From positions 6,832,001 through 6,896,000 of the forward strand of contig NZ_VIWV01000001.1 in the NCBI RefSeq assembly GCF_007829875.1: a stretch of 64,000 nt of DNA. The letters run 5' to 3'. The notes beneath the pieces were generated by a model that searched no databases, was not told the DNA's origin, and worked only from the letters and a program-made list of their open reading frames with translations. The translations under genes and the position numbers were made by a program. Source of the DNA: Streptomyces capillispiralis (lineage in GTDB: Bacteria > Actinomycetota > Actinomycetes > Streptomycetales > Streptomycetaceae). Shown piece by piece: positions 33,494-41,279 of the stretch. Position 1 is the first letter of the stretch. Each line of letters opens with the position of its first letter.

Positions 33494-34459
33494 ATGTCCC
33501 GAACCCCGGCCGCGCGCCCCACGGGCGTGCGCGGACGTCGCCCGCGCACCCGTCGGGCTCTCGCCGCGACCACCCTGTTCACCCTGCTCCTCGCGGCCTG
33601 CGGCTCCGGTACGGAGGAGATCCCCGAGGACACCCGGGCTGCCGACCTGGGACGCGAGGACGTCGTCTCGGCGGTCCACGAGGAATCCGCCATCTCCGCT
33701 TCGCTGCCCGCGAAGCTGCGCGAGTCGGGGGTGCTGCGCATCGCATCCGGCATCGGCGTGCCCCCCGTCGCGTTCAGCCCCGAGGACGGCGGCCCGCCGC
33801 GCGGCGTCGACATCGACGTCTCCGAGGCCGTGGCCCGCGTCCTCGGACTGAAGGTGGAGCGCAAGCACGTCAGCGGCGCGTCCCTCATCACCGGCCTGAA
33901 CGCCGGCCGCTACGAGCTGGGCACCGCGAACCTGGCCGTGACCGAGGAGCGCAAGCAGGTGCTCGACTTCGTTCTCTACGTCACCGACGGCACCGGCTTC
34001 GCCGTGCGGGACGACAGTGAGCTGACGAGGATCGAGGACCTCGGTCAGCTCTGCGGACTGCGCGTCGGCACGGGCACGGGGACGACGTTCGAGGCGGACC
34101 TCGAGGCGGCGAGCAAGGAATGCGCGGCCGACGGCGAGGAGCCGATCGCGATCAGTACCTACCCGGACGCGGCCGCGCACTTCCTCGCGTTGCGCCAGGG
34201 CCGGGTGGACGCCCTGATGACCACGGCCAGTGTGCTGCGCTACGCGGCCACCCAGCAGCCGGACCTGCGCTACCTCAACGAGATCGAGCGCAAGAACATC
34301 GGTCTCGCCGTCAAGAAGGGCTCCCCGCTCGCCGAACCCCTGAAGCGGGCGGTGAACCGGCTCATCGAGGACGGCACGTACGCGAAGATCCTCAAGAAGT
34401 GGCAGCTGGAACCGGCGGCCGTCGAGAAGTCGGTCGTCAACCCCCCGGCGCGGCCCTGA
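33494..34459 (+). CDS. Amino-acid ABC importer, lipoprotein binding component
   Basis: A 321-residue solute-binding protein of family 3. The N-terminus is a lipoprotein signal with Arg-rich start, hydrophobic core and lipobox LLAACG, so Cys37 or so would be lipidated. The mature part has SGVLRIASGIGVPPVAFSPE, GVDIDVSEAVARVLGLKVE and the late DGTYAKILKKWQL motif of polar-amino-acid binders. It acts outside the cytoplasmic membrane and hands substrate to the permease. GGAGGCACC lies before ATG 33494. Last gene of the plus-strand unit that begins with the SARP gene. Confidence 0.93.
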   Translation: MSRTPAARPTGVRGRRPRTRRALAATTLFTLLLAACGSGTEEIPEDTRAADLGREDVVSAVHEESAISASLPAKLRESGVLRIASGIGVPPVAFSPEDGGPPRGVDIDVSEAVARVLGLKVERKHVSGASLITGLNAGRYELGTANLAVTEERKQVLDFVLYVTDGTGFAVRDDSELTRIEDLGQLCGLRVGTGTGTTFEADLEAASKECAADGEEPIAISTYPDAAAHFLALRQGRVDALMTTASVLRYAATQQPDLRYLNEIERKNIGLAVKKGSPLAEPLKRAVNRLIEDGTYAKILKKWQLEPAAVEKSVVNPPARP

Positions 34460-34560
34460 CCGGGCGACAGGGACAAGAAGGCCAGAGGACAAGGGGACAA
34501 GGGGACAAGAGGAGACAGAGGGCGGGCCGCTGCCAACCAGCGGCCCGCCCCGGCCGTTTC

Positions 34561-34608
34561 GCCACCGCGCCACCGCGCCACCGCGCCACCGCGCCACCGC
34601 GCCACCGC
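34561..34608 (+). repeat. Six perfect 8-bp tandem repeats
   Basis: GCCACCGC repeated six times without change, with a partial seventh copy. It lies in the 167-bp gap between convergent genes. Just before it is an AGGGGACA-type repeat (34487-34512). Confidence 0.9.
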
Positions 34609-34626
34609 GCCACCCGCGCGGCGCGG

Positions 34627-35676
34627 TCACCCGGACTCCGGCCCTCCCGCGCCCGCGCCCGCACCCGTGAACTCCACGATCGCGCAGCTCCAGGTGAAAC
34701 CGGCGCCGACCCCGAACAGCAGGCCCAGTTCACCGGCGCGCGCCCGGCCCGACTCGGCGAGGAACGCGAGGCCCGCGAACTGGTCGCCGGCCCCGAGGTG
34801 ACCGACCGAGCGGCCCCACCGCCAGGTGGTGCGCTCCTCCGGGATGCTCCAGCGGCGCAGGAACGTCGAATTCAGCCGTCCGCGCCCGAAGTTCGGCAGC
34901 ACGAACCAGGAGAGGTCGGCGAGCGTGCAGTCCGCCTCGGCGAGTGCCCGCTTCAGCGTCTCGTCCTGCCCGGCCGTGATCCGGGCGACGCTGTACGACC
35001 GCCCCGTGTCCTCGATGAACGCCCGTTGCAGCAGCCCCAGATCGATGGGCTGCCGGACCGCGAACGGCACCGGCGAGAACGGGTCCCGCCCCCGGTGCAT
35101 CTGCTCGAGGTCGGCCTCCGACACGGTCACGAGGCTGCGCAGCCGCGCGAAGCCCGCGCGCCCCCGGCCGAGGACGAGCGCGGTGCCCGCGTCCCCGTAC
35201 ACGGTGCCGGGGTCGCTGCGCCAGCGGTCGAAGCCCGGTGCGCCGAACACGTCGCCGGTGGTCAGCAGCCCGGCCGTGCGGCCGGGCGCGCCGGTGAGAT
35301 AGCCGGACGCGAGTTCCAGCGCGGCCATGCCCCCGTTGGAGAGCTGCCTGATCTCGATCGCGGGGCATCGGTTGCCGAGCGCGTACCGCTGGATGTACGA
35401 GGCGGGGGCCCACAGGTCGTGCCCCTGGTGCTGCACGGTCGCGTGCAGCACCAGATCGATGTCGGTGGGATGCGTATCGGTACGCTCCATCACCTGCCGT
35501 GCCGCGCCCACCGCGAGTTCGGGCGCCGACGCGCCCGTCGACACCGCCACGGAGGCGATCCCGCTGCGGGCCGCGGTGCGCTCGTCGCACCGCCCGTCCC
35601 GCAGCGCCTGAGCCACGGTGGTCCTGCCCTCCAGGTGCACGGCGGCCCCGGCGATGTACAGGTCGTCGAACCTCAT
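34627..35676 (-). CDS. KS-III-like starter-unit enzyme (DpsC-like) with altered triad
   Basis: A 349-residue thiolase-fold protein of the ketoacyl-ACP synthase III family. The pattern is DLVLHATVQHQG, then IEIRQLSNGGMAALELASG, where KS-III has its nucleophilic Cys; here the aligned residue is S113. The usual catalytic His region reads WFVLPNFGRGRLN, with N262 in the His place. The last region is VGHLGAGDQFAG, with D298 near the Asn/Asp place. DpsC of daunorubicin also has Ser for Cys. It is inferred to select or transfer the starter acyl group. It is divergent from the acyltransferase gene. Confidence 0.85.
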   Translation of the reverse strand: MRFDDLYIAGAAVHLEGRTTVAQALRDGRCDERTAARSGIASVAVSTGASAPELAVGAARQVMERTDTHPTDIDLVLHATVQHQGHDLWAPASYIQRYALGNRCPAIEIRQLSNGGMAALELASGYLTGAPGRTAGLLTTGDVFGAPGFDRWRSDPGTVYGDAGTALVLGRGRAGFARLRSLVTVSEADLEQMHRGRDPFSPVPFAVRQPIDLGLLQRAFIEDTGRSYSVARITAGQDETLKRALAEADCTLADLSWFVLPNFGRGRLNSTFLRRWSIPEERTTWRWGRSVGHLGAGDQFAGLAFLAESGRARAGELGLLFGVGAGFTWSCAIVEFTGAGAGAGGPESG

Positions 35677-36004
35677 GTCCCGATGCCCTTTCACCGGCTG
35701 TCCAGGGGAACTCCGCGGACACCGACGGCCGCCGGTCCGGGTGGTGCCCGGCCCGGCGGCCGTCGTTCCGCCCGCGGCGCACCGGGGCGACGGGTCGCGT
35801 GCCTCCGGCTGGGGACAACACTCCGGCCGGTCGGTGGACGAGCGGTCCAGAACGGCTGGAACGGCCCGGCCCGGCGCCGCTCCGGGACGGCACGGGCGCC
35901 GTGCGGGAGCCGCGCCGCCCGGCCGCGGCCGTTGTGCCCGGGGTCGACCGCGGCTCCAGGCAGCGCCCCCACCATGGCGGGACAGCGAAGAGAGGAGACC
36001 CGCC
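35677..36004. other. Divergent control region of the PKS genes
   Basis: 328 bases between the KS-III-like and acyltransferase genes. It contains the SARP-type triple box at 35834-35862 and an imperfect GC-rich inverted repeat near 35731-35767 (GGCCGCCGG with CCGGCGGCC). No further gene. Confidence 0.6.
35834..35862. promoter_or_regulatory. SARP-type triple box of the minimal PKS promoter
   Basis: GTGGACG (35834), GTCCAGA (35845), CTGGAAC (35856), 11 bases apart. It is about 140 bases before the acyltransferase GTG and about 160 before the KS-III-like start. Confidence 0.6.
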
Positions 36005-37108
36005 GTGACCGCACCGCAGCCGGCCGTACTGCTGTTCCCGGGACAGGGCGCGCAGCAGCCCGGCATGGGCGTCGGCCTGTACCACGCCCACCCGGGCTTC
36101 CGGACCCGCATGGACGAGGTCCTGGAACTGTGGCATGCGCACGGGTTCGACCTGCGCGCCGACTGGCTCGCCGCCCGCACCGGCCCGGAGGCCGACGGTC
36201 CGCGCACCGCGCAGCCGCTGCTGTTCTCGCTCGACTGGGCTGTCGGCCGGACGGTCCTCGACGCCGGGGTGCGGCCGGCGGCCCTGCTCGGGCACAGCGT
36301 CGGAGAGGTCGCCGCGGCCACCCTCGCCGGCGTCTTCGACCCGGCCGACTCCGTGGCCCTGATGGCGGACCGCATCGCCCAGCTCGACGGCACCCCGCCG
36401 GGCGGCATGCTCGCCGTGCGGGCGGGCCCCGACGAGGTCGCCCCGTACACCACGGACGAGGTCGTCGTCGGCGCCGTCAACGCGCCCCGCCAGGTGCTGC
36501 TCGCCGGCCCCGAGGACGGTCTGCGCACCGCCGAGGAGAAGCTGCGCGCCGACGGCTTCACCTGCCGCAGGGCTCGCGCGCTCAACCCGTTCCACAGCCC
36601 GGTGCTCACCTCGGCGGCCCTGCGCGCGCTGCCGCTGCTCGCCTCGGTGCCGGTCCGTCGGCCCCGGCTGGCGCTGTACTCCGCCTACGAGCCCGGGCCC
36701 CTGACCTATGAACAGGCCAGGGACCCGCGGTTCTGGGCGCTCCAGCCCGCGCGTCCCGTGCTGTTCGGGCCGGCGCTCGACCTGCTGCTCGCCGAGCGGG
36801 ACGTGGTGCTCGCGGAAGCGGGCCCCGGACAAGGGCTCACCGCGCTCGCGCGCCGTCATCCGCGGGTCGCGAAGGGGGGTGCCCGGGCGGTCGGTCTGCT
36901 GCCCGCGCGCCCCGGCGCACCCGACGCCGAGCGCGCAACCTTCGACAGGGCCCTCGCCGAACTCGCGAGCGCACCCGCAGGACCGGCCGCCGCACCGGCC
37001 GCCGACGCGGCGGCACAGGTGTCCAGGCCGGTTCGAGCGGGTCTCCAGACCGGCTTGACACGGTTGCGACCAGGGACCGGAGCGCCGGTTCCCGCCGACA
37101 GCGAGTGA
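36005..37108 (+). CDS. Acyltransferase for PKS priming or extension (DpsD/ZhuC-like)
   Basis: A 367-residue FabD-type acyltransferase. It starts VLLFPGQGAQQPGMG, has the nucleophile in LLGHSVGEVAAA (S98), and AVNAPRQVLLAG and NPFHSPVLTSAAL with the active His near residue 200. The C-terminal 60 residues beyond the FabD fold are Ala/Pro-rich. In type II systems with a KS-III partner, such AT proteins load or edit starter units; several are thought to be acetyl-ACP thioesterase-like editors. GTG 36005 follows AGAGGAGACC. The stop overlaps the region of the KS-alpha ribosome site. Confidence 0.92.
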   Translation: MTAPQPAVLLFPGQGAQQPGMGVGLYHAHPGFRTRMDEVLELWHAHGFDLRADWLAARTGPEADGPRTAQPLLFSLDWAVGRTVLDAGVRPAALLGHSVGEVAAATLAGVFDPADSVALMADRIAQLDGTPPGGMLAVRAGPDEVAPYTTDEVVVGAVNAPRQVLLAGPEDGLRTAEEKLRADGFTCRRARALNPFHSPVLTSAALRALPLLASVPVRRPRLALYSAYEPGPLTYEQARDPRFWALQPARPVLFGPALDLLLAERDVVLAEAGPGQGLTALARRHPRVAKGGARAVGLLPARPGAPDAERATFDRALAELASAPAGPAAAPAADAAAQVSRPVRAGLQTGLTRLRPGTGAPVPADSE

Positions 37109-37116
37109 GGATGCCC

Positions 37117-38385
37117 ATGGAACGACGCGTCGTCATAACCGGAATCGGTGCGGTGGCGCCCGGGGGAACAGGGATCAAGAGGTACTGGGATCTGCTGTCG
37201 ACCGGGCGGACGGCCACCCGCACCATCTCCCTCTTCGATGCCTCCCCGTACCGCTCCCAGGTCGCGGCCGAGGTGGACCTCCAGCCCGCGGCGGCCGGAC
37301 TCTCCCCGCAGGAGGAGCGCAGGCTCGACCGCGCGGGCCAGTTCGCGCTGGTCGCCGCCCGGGAGGCGCTGGCCGACTCCGGCCTCGACCTCACGACCCC
37401 CCAGGCCGCGCGCACGGGAGTGTCGCTCGGCTGCGCGGTGGGCTGCACCACGTCGATGGAGAACGAGTACGTCGTCCTGAGCGACGGCGGCGCCCACTGG
37501 CTCGTCGACCCCGCGTACGCCGTGCCCCGGCTCTACGACCACTTCGTGCCGAGCTCGCTGGCCGCCGAACTGGCCCGCGAGGTCGGCGCCAGGGGCCCGG
37601 TGTCGCTGGTCTCCGACGGCTGCACCTCGGGCCTCGACGCCGTCGGGCACGGTGCCGATCTGATTCGCGAGGGCAGCGCCGACGTCATCGTCGCGGGCGG
37701 CACCGACGCGCCGATCTCCCCGATCACCCTCGCCTGCTTCGACGCCATCAAGGCGACCACGCCCCGCAACGACGACCCCGGGCACGCCTCCCGCCCCTTC
37801 GACAACACCCGCAACGGGCTCGTCCTCGGCGAGGGCGCCGCGGTGCTGATCCTGGAGGAACTGGAGCACGCACGCGGCCGCGGCGCCCGGATCTACGCCG
37901 AGGTCGCCGGATTCGGCACACGCAGCAACGCCTACCACATGACCGGACTGCGCTCGGACGGCGCGGAGATGGCCGAGGCGATCCGGGCCGCGCTCGCGGA
38001 GGCGCGGCTCGCTCCCGGGCAGATCGACTACGTCAACGCGCACGGCTCCAGCACCAAGCAGAACGACCGGCACGAGACCGCCGCGTTCAAGACGTCGCTC
38101 GGCGAGCACGCCCACCGGGTCCCCGTCAGCTCCATCAAGTCGATGATCGGGCACTCGCTCGGCGCGATCGGCGCGCTCGAACTCGTCGCGTGCGTCCTCG
38201 CGATGGACAACGGCCTGATCCCGCCGACCGCGAACCTGCACGAGCCCGACCCGCTGTGCGACCTCGACTACGTTCCGAACACCGCGCGGGAGGCCCGGGT
38301 CGACTCCGTGCTCAGCGTCGGCAGCGGCTTCGGCGGTTTCCAGAGCGCCGTCGTCCTCGCCCGTCCCGAGAGGAGTGGCGCGTGA
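37117..38385 (+). CDS. Type II PKS ketosynthase alpha
   Basis: A 422-residue KS-alpha that extends the chain on ACP by decarboxylative Claisen condensation. C169 lies in VSDGCTSGLDAVGHG, H309 in VNAHGSSTKQND and H346 in SMIGHSLGA, the same numbers I recall for actinorhodin KS-alpha. The DLL and RPFDNTRNGLVLGEGAA blocks are also as expected. ATG 37117 is taken because AGTGAGG lies six bases before it; GTG 37105 and ATG 37111 are in-frame alternatives. It forms a heterodimer with KS-beta, coupled by a four-base overlap. Confidence 0.98.
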   Translation: MERRVVITGIGAVAPGGTGIKRYWDLLSTGRTATRTISLFDASPYRSQVAAEVDLQPAAAGLSPQEERRLDRAGQFALVAAREALADSGLDLTTPQAARTGVSLGCAVGCTTSMENEYVVLSDGGAHWLVDPAYAVPRLYDHFVPSSLAAELAREVGARGPVSLVSDGCTSGLDAVGHGADLIREGSADVIVAGGTDAPISPITLACFDAIKATTPRNDDPGHASRPFDNTRNGLVLGEGAAVLILEELEHARGRGARIYAEVAGFGTRSNAYHMTGLRSDGAEMAEAIRAALAEARLAPGQIDYVNAHGSSTKQNDRHETAAFKTSLGEHAHRVPVSSIKSMIGHSLGAIGALELVACVLAMDNGLIPPTANLHEPDPLCDLDYVPNTAREARVDSVLSVGSGFGGFQSAVVLARPERSGA

Positions 38386-39608
38386 CGGCCACCGCCACCC
38401 GCCCCGTGATCACCGGCCTCGGCGTGGCCGCCCCCACCGGCCTCGGCGCCGACGCCCACTGGTCGGCCGTCGTCGAGGGCGCGAACGGCATCGCGGAGAT
38501 CACCCGTTTCGACGCCTCCGGTTACCGGGTGCGGCTCGCCGGCGAGGTGCCCGGCTTCGAGGCCGCCGCGCACATCCCGAGCCGGCTGCTGCCACAGACC
38601 GACCACATGACCCGCCTCGCCCTGTACGCGGCGGACGAGGCCCTGAAGGACAGCGGCATCGATCTCACCGCCCTCTCCCCCTACGAGGCGGGCGTCTCCT
38701 CGGCCTCGTCGATGGGCGGCTTCGAGTTCGGCCAGCGCGAGCTGCAGAACCTGTGGAGCAAGGGCGGCCAGTTCGTCAGCGCGTACCAGTCCTTCGCCTG
38801 GTTCTACGCCGTCAACACCGGCCAGATCTCGATCCGGCACGGGATGAAGGGACCGAGCAGCGCCGTCGTCACCGACCAGGCCGGCGGCCTCGACGCGATC
38901 GGGCACGCGCGGCGGCAGATCCGCAAGGGCACGAAGGTGATGCTCGCGGGCGGGGTCGACGGCGCCCTGTGCCCGCTCGGCCTCGCGGGTCAGCTCGCCT
39001 CCGGCCGGCTCAGCACCGAGGACCGCCCCGATCGCGCGTACCTGCCCTTCGACGAGGCGGCCTCGGGCCATGTCCCGGGCGAGGGAGGCGCGTACCTGGT
39101 CCTGGAGGACCCGGTGTCCGCCGAGGAGCGCGGTGCCCGCGTGTACGGCGAACTCGCCGGGTACGCGGCCACGTTCGACCCCGATCCGCGCGCCCCCGGG
39201 GCCGACGGTCTGGAGCGCGCGATCCGCGCCGCCCTGGCGGACGCGGACCGCACGCCCGACGCCATCGCCGTCGTCTTCGCGGACGCGGCCGGCGTACCCG
39301 ACGCGGACCGTGCCGAAGCGGCCGCGCTGGCCGCGGTGTTCGGCCCCCGCGGGGTGCGGGTCGCGGTACCGAAGGCGCAGACCGGCCGCCTGTACGCGGG
39401 CGGTGCCGCCCTCGACGTGGTGTCCGCGCTGCTCGCCCTGCGCGACGGCAGCATCCCCCCGACCGCGCACGTCACCTCGGTCGCCGCGGACTGCCCCGTG
39501 GACCTGGTGACGGGCGAGGCGCGCCCGCTCCTCGGTGACGCGGCACTGGTCCTGGCCCGCGGTGAAGGCGGCTTCAACGCCGCCGCGGTGGTCACGCGCA
39601 CGAGCTGA
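38382..39608 (+). CDS. Type II PKS ketosynthase beta (chain length factor)
   Basis: A 408-residue partner of KS-alpha. The nucleophilic Cys is replaced by Gln: Q166 in VVTDQAGGLDAIGHA, the hallmark of chain length factors. The core block GGFEFGQRELQNLWSKGG is the part that lines the chain-length channel, and AYQSFAWFYAVNTGQISI follows. It sets the number of extension cycles together with KS-alpha; the number cannot be read safely by eye. GTG 38382 overlaps the KS-alpha stop (GTGA). Confidence 0.98.
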   Translation: MTATATRPVITGLGVAAPTGLGADAHWSAVVEGANGIAEITRFDASGYRVRLAGEVPGFEAAAHIPSRLLPQTDHMTRLALYAADEALKDSGIDLTALSPYEAGVSSASSMGGFEFGQRELQNLWSKGGQFVSAYQSFAWFYAVNTGQISIRHGMKGPSSAVVTDQAGGLDAIGHARRQIRKGTKVMLAGGVDGALCPLGLAGQLASGRLSTEDRPDRAYLPFDEAASGHVPGEGGAYLVLEDPVSAEERGARVYGELAGYAATFDPDPRAPGADGLERAIRAALADADRTPDAIAVVFADAAGVPDADRAEAAALAAVFGPRGVRVAVPKAQTGRLYAGGAALDVVSALLALRDGSIPPTAHVTSVAADCPVDLVTGEARPLLGDAALVLARGEGGFNAAAVVTRTS

Positions 39609-39701
39609 ACCGCCGCGGCCCCGGAACCACGGGACCACCCGAACCATCGGCACGACCGGTGAACCCACCCACGCGTACGAAACCAACGGAAGGAACCCAC
39701 C

Positions 39702-39971
39702 ATGAGCGCCAACGGGGTCACGGCACTGAGCATCGACGACTTCACCCGTATCCTGCGCGAGTCGGCCGGCGAGGACGAGGGTGTCGACCTGAGCGGAGAC
39801 ATCGCCGACGTGTCGTTCACGGACCTCGGCTACGACTCCCTCGCCCTGCTGGAGGTGGCCGGCCGTATCACCCGCGCCTACGGGGTCGCCCTTCCCGACG
39901 AGGACCTGGACGGCGCCGAGACCCCCCGGGCCTTCGTCGAACTGGTCAACGCGTCCCTGTCGGGAAGCTGA
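39702..39971 (+). CDS. Type II PKS acyl carrier protein
   Basis: An 89-residue ACP. The phosphopantetheine site is S46 in FTDLGYDSLALLEVAGR, followed by helix III ending in TPRAFVELVNASL. It is acidic overall, as usual. It carries the growing poly-beta-ketone between KS, ketoreductase and cyclases. GGAAGGAACCCACC precedes ATG 39702. Only this one ACP is seen in the window, although a KS-III-type starter system is present. No phosphopantetheinyl transferase gene is seen here. A hairpin at 39985 closes the operon. Confidence 0.97.
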   Translation: MSANGVTALSIDDFTRILRESAGEDEGVDLSGDIADVSFTDLGYDSLALLEVAGRITRAYGVALPDEDLDGAETPRAFVELVNASLSGS

Positions 39972-39984
39972 ACGGGAACACGGA

Positions 39985-40012
39985 GCGGGGCCCCGGATCT
40001 CCGGGGCCCCGC
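39985..40012. terminator. Terminator between ACP and aromatase genes
   Basis: GCGGGGCCCCGGA pairs perfectly with TCCGGGGCCCCGC around a two-base turn. It serves the convergent ACP (plus) and aromatase/cyclase (minus) genes. Confidence 0.85.
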
Positions 40013-40031
40013 CCTTTCCGTTCGCGCGACG

Positions 40032-40979
40032 TCAAAGGGACACGGCGCGTTCCGCGGCCTCCTTGGCCAGGGTGAGGGTGGCCCTGCTGTTCCTGCCGAG
40101 GGCCTGGCGCACGAGGTCGCGGGCCGTGTCCAGAGTGGCCTCGGGGCCCAGCAGCTCCCGCACCCGCTCGGGGCGCAGGACGACCGTGTGGTGCGAGGTG
40201 GCGCGCACCCCGTGCTCGGTCGGCTCGACGGTCCAGCGGCCCGTGTGCGCGGCCATCAGCGGCGGCACCTGGATCTGCTTGTACACGAGCCGGTCCGGCG
40301 CGAACCCGACGCGTACCGACTTGGTCGTGTGCACCGAACCGTCGGCGGCACGGGTGTCCATCTCCACCGTCTGCAGGTCGTCGCCGGGCTCGGTCAGCAC
40401 GAGCCTGCTCACATGCGGCAGCCGCTCCTCCCACAGGTCGGCCCGCCACAGGAAGTCGTACACCTCCTGCCCCGAGCCCGAGATGTCGACGTGATCGGCG
40501 AACGACAGCAACGCCCCCGGCTCCGCTGCCAGGGACTCGGCCACCGCCTTCAGCGCGGCCAGCTCGGAGCCGCTGTTGGTGTCGACGGCGCGCTCCACCC
40601 ACGCGCGGTCCGCCGGGTCGTCGTCGACGACGGTGAAGTCGTGCAGCAGCACGACACTGCTGCCGCCCGGCGCGGCCTCGATGATCCATTCGCCGCCCAT
40701 CGACGCGACCGGCGCCGACGACACCTCCTGGCGGAACGTGACCCGCAGCACACCCGGATCCAGTTCCCGGCGGGAGGTCCACGACCGCACCTCCCCGTTC
40801 GCGAAGGCCCGGATCCGCAGCCGTTCCCAGCGGCCGTTCCCGTCGAGCCTCTCCACGTGCACGGTGGGGGGAAAGACGTGTGGCCAGTCCTCCGCCGCAG
40901 CGATCAGCTCGTACACGGCCTCGGGCTCGGCCGCCACATCGATCGCATGACGCGTCCTGACGACGCCTGAGTCCGGCAT
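40032..40979 (-). CDS. Didomain aromatase/cyclase
   Basis: A 315-residue protein with two START/SRPBCC helix-grip domains, residues about 5-150 (HAIDVAAEPEAVYELIAAAE, FPPTVHVERLD) and 155-310 (FADHVDISGSGQEVYDFLWR, LPHVSRLVLTEPG). Two-domain enzymes of this type belong to C9-reducing type II systems (ActVII, GrisARO) and dehydrate and aromatise the first ring, usually C7-C12. This fits the ActIII-type ketoreductase in the cluster. Start ATG 40979; GAAAGGGGCACTTC precedes it. A four-block SARP-type box lies 45-85 bases upstream. Confidence 0.95.
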   Translation of the reverse strand: MPDSGVVRTRHAIDVAAEPEAVYELIAAAEDWPHVFPPTVHVERLDGNGRWERLRIRAFANGEVRSWTSRRELDPGVLRVTFRQEVSSAPVASMGGEWIIEAAPGGSSVVLLHDFTVVDDDPADRAWVERAVDTNSGSELAALKAVAESLAAEPGALLSFADHVDISGSGQEVYDFLWRADLWEERLPHVSRLVLTEPGDDLQTVEMDTRAADGSVHTTKSVRVGFAPDRLVYKQIQVPPLMAAHTGRWTVEPTEHGVRATSHHTVVLRPERVRELLGPEATLDTARDLVRQALGRNSRATLTLAKEAAERAVSL

Positions 40980-41023
40980 GAAGTGCCCCTTTCCGAGATG
41001 TCACCGCGAGTTTCGGGGCCGCC

Positions 41024-41063
41024 ACTCCAGCGGCGGTGGAGACCGGCTGGACACCGCTCGACG
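41024..41063 (-). promoter_or_regulatory. SARP-type four-block box before the aromatase gene
   Basis: Plus-strand blocks ACTCCAG (41024), GGTGGAG (41035), GCTGGAC (41046) and CTCGACG (41057): four in a row at an exact 11-base period. On the minus strand a GAAACT-like -10 follows about nine bases later. Confidence 0.65.
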
Positions 41064-41279
41064 TGCCGCGCGGTGTCGAGGGGGCCCGGTCGCTCCACCA
41101 TCCGGATCGCGGCCGGCATCGATGGCCGTCCGACCCCGGACGCCGGTGGCAGACTGAGGTCCGTGGTGGATCAGGTGCCGACGGGCGTTAGCGTGGTCGG
41201 TGCCGACCACGAGGACCGTGCCGGTTCGGCGCTGACTACAGGGGCTGGGTGAGGGGATCATGCGGGTCGGAGCGGCGTC
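41064..41279. other. Right edge of the cluster, before sbcD
   Basis: Holds no gene. It contains a perfect inverted repeat at 41192-41211 and a TAGCGT hexamer overlapping its left arm. Confidence 0.5.
41192..41211. promoter_or_regulatory. Inverted repeat upstream of sbcD
   Basis: CGTGGTCGG, TG, CCGACCACG. It lies 69 bases before the sbcD start. It does not look like the actinobacterial SOS box. The binding factor is unknown. Confidence 0.45.

Noticed and set aside
40980..41279. Additional cluster gene between aromatase and sbcD
   Set aside because: No frame has codon bias or a start with a ribosome site. Only control elements are seen.
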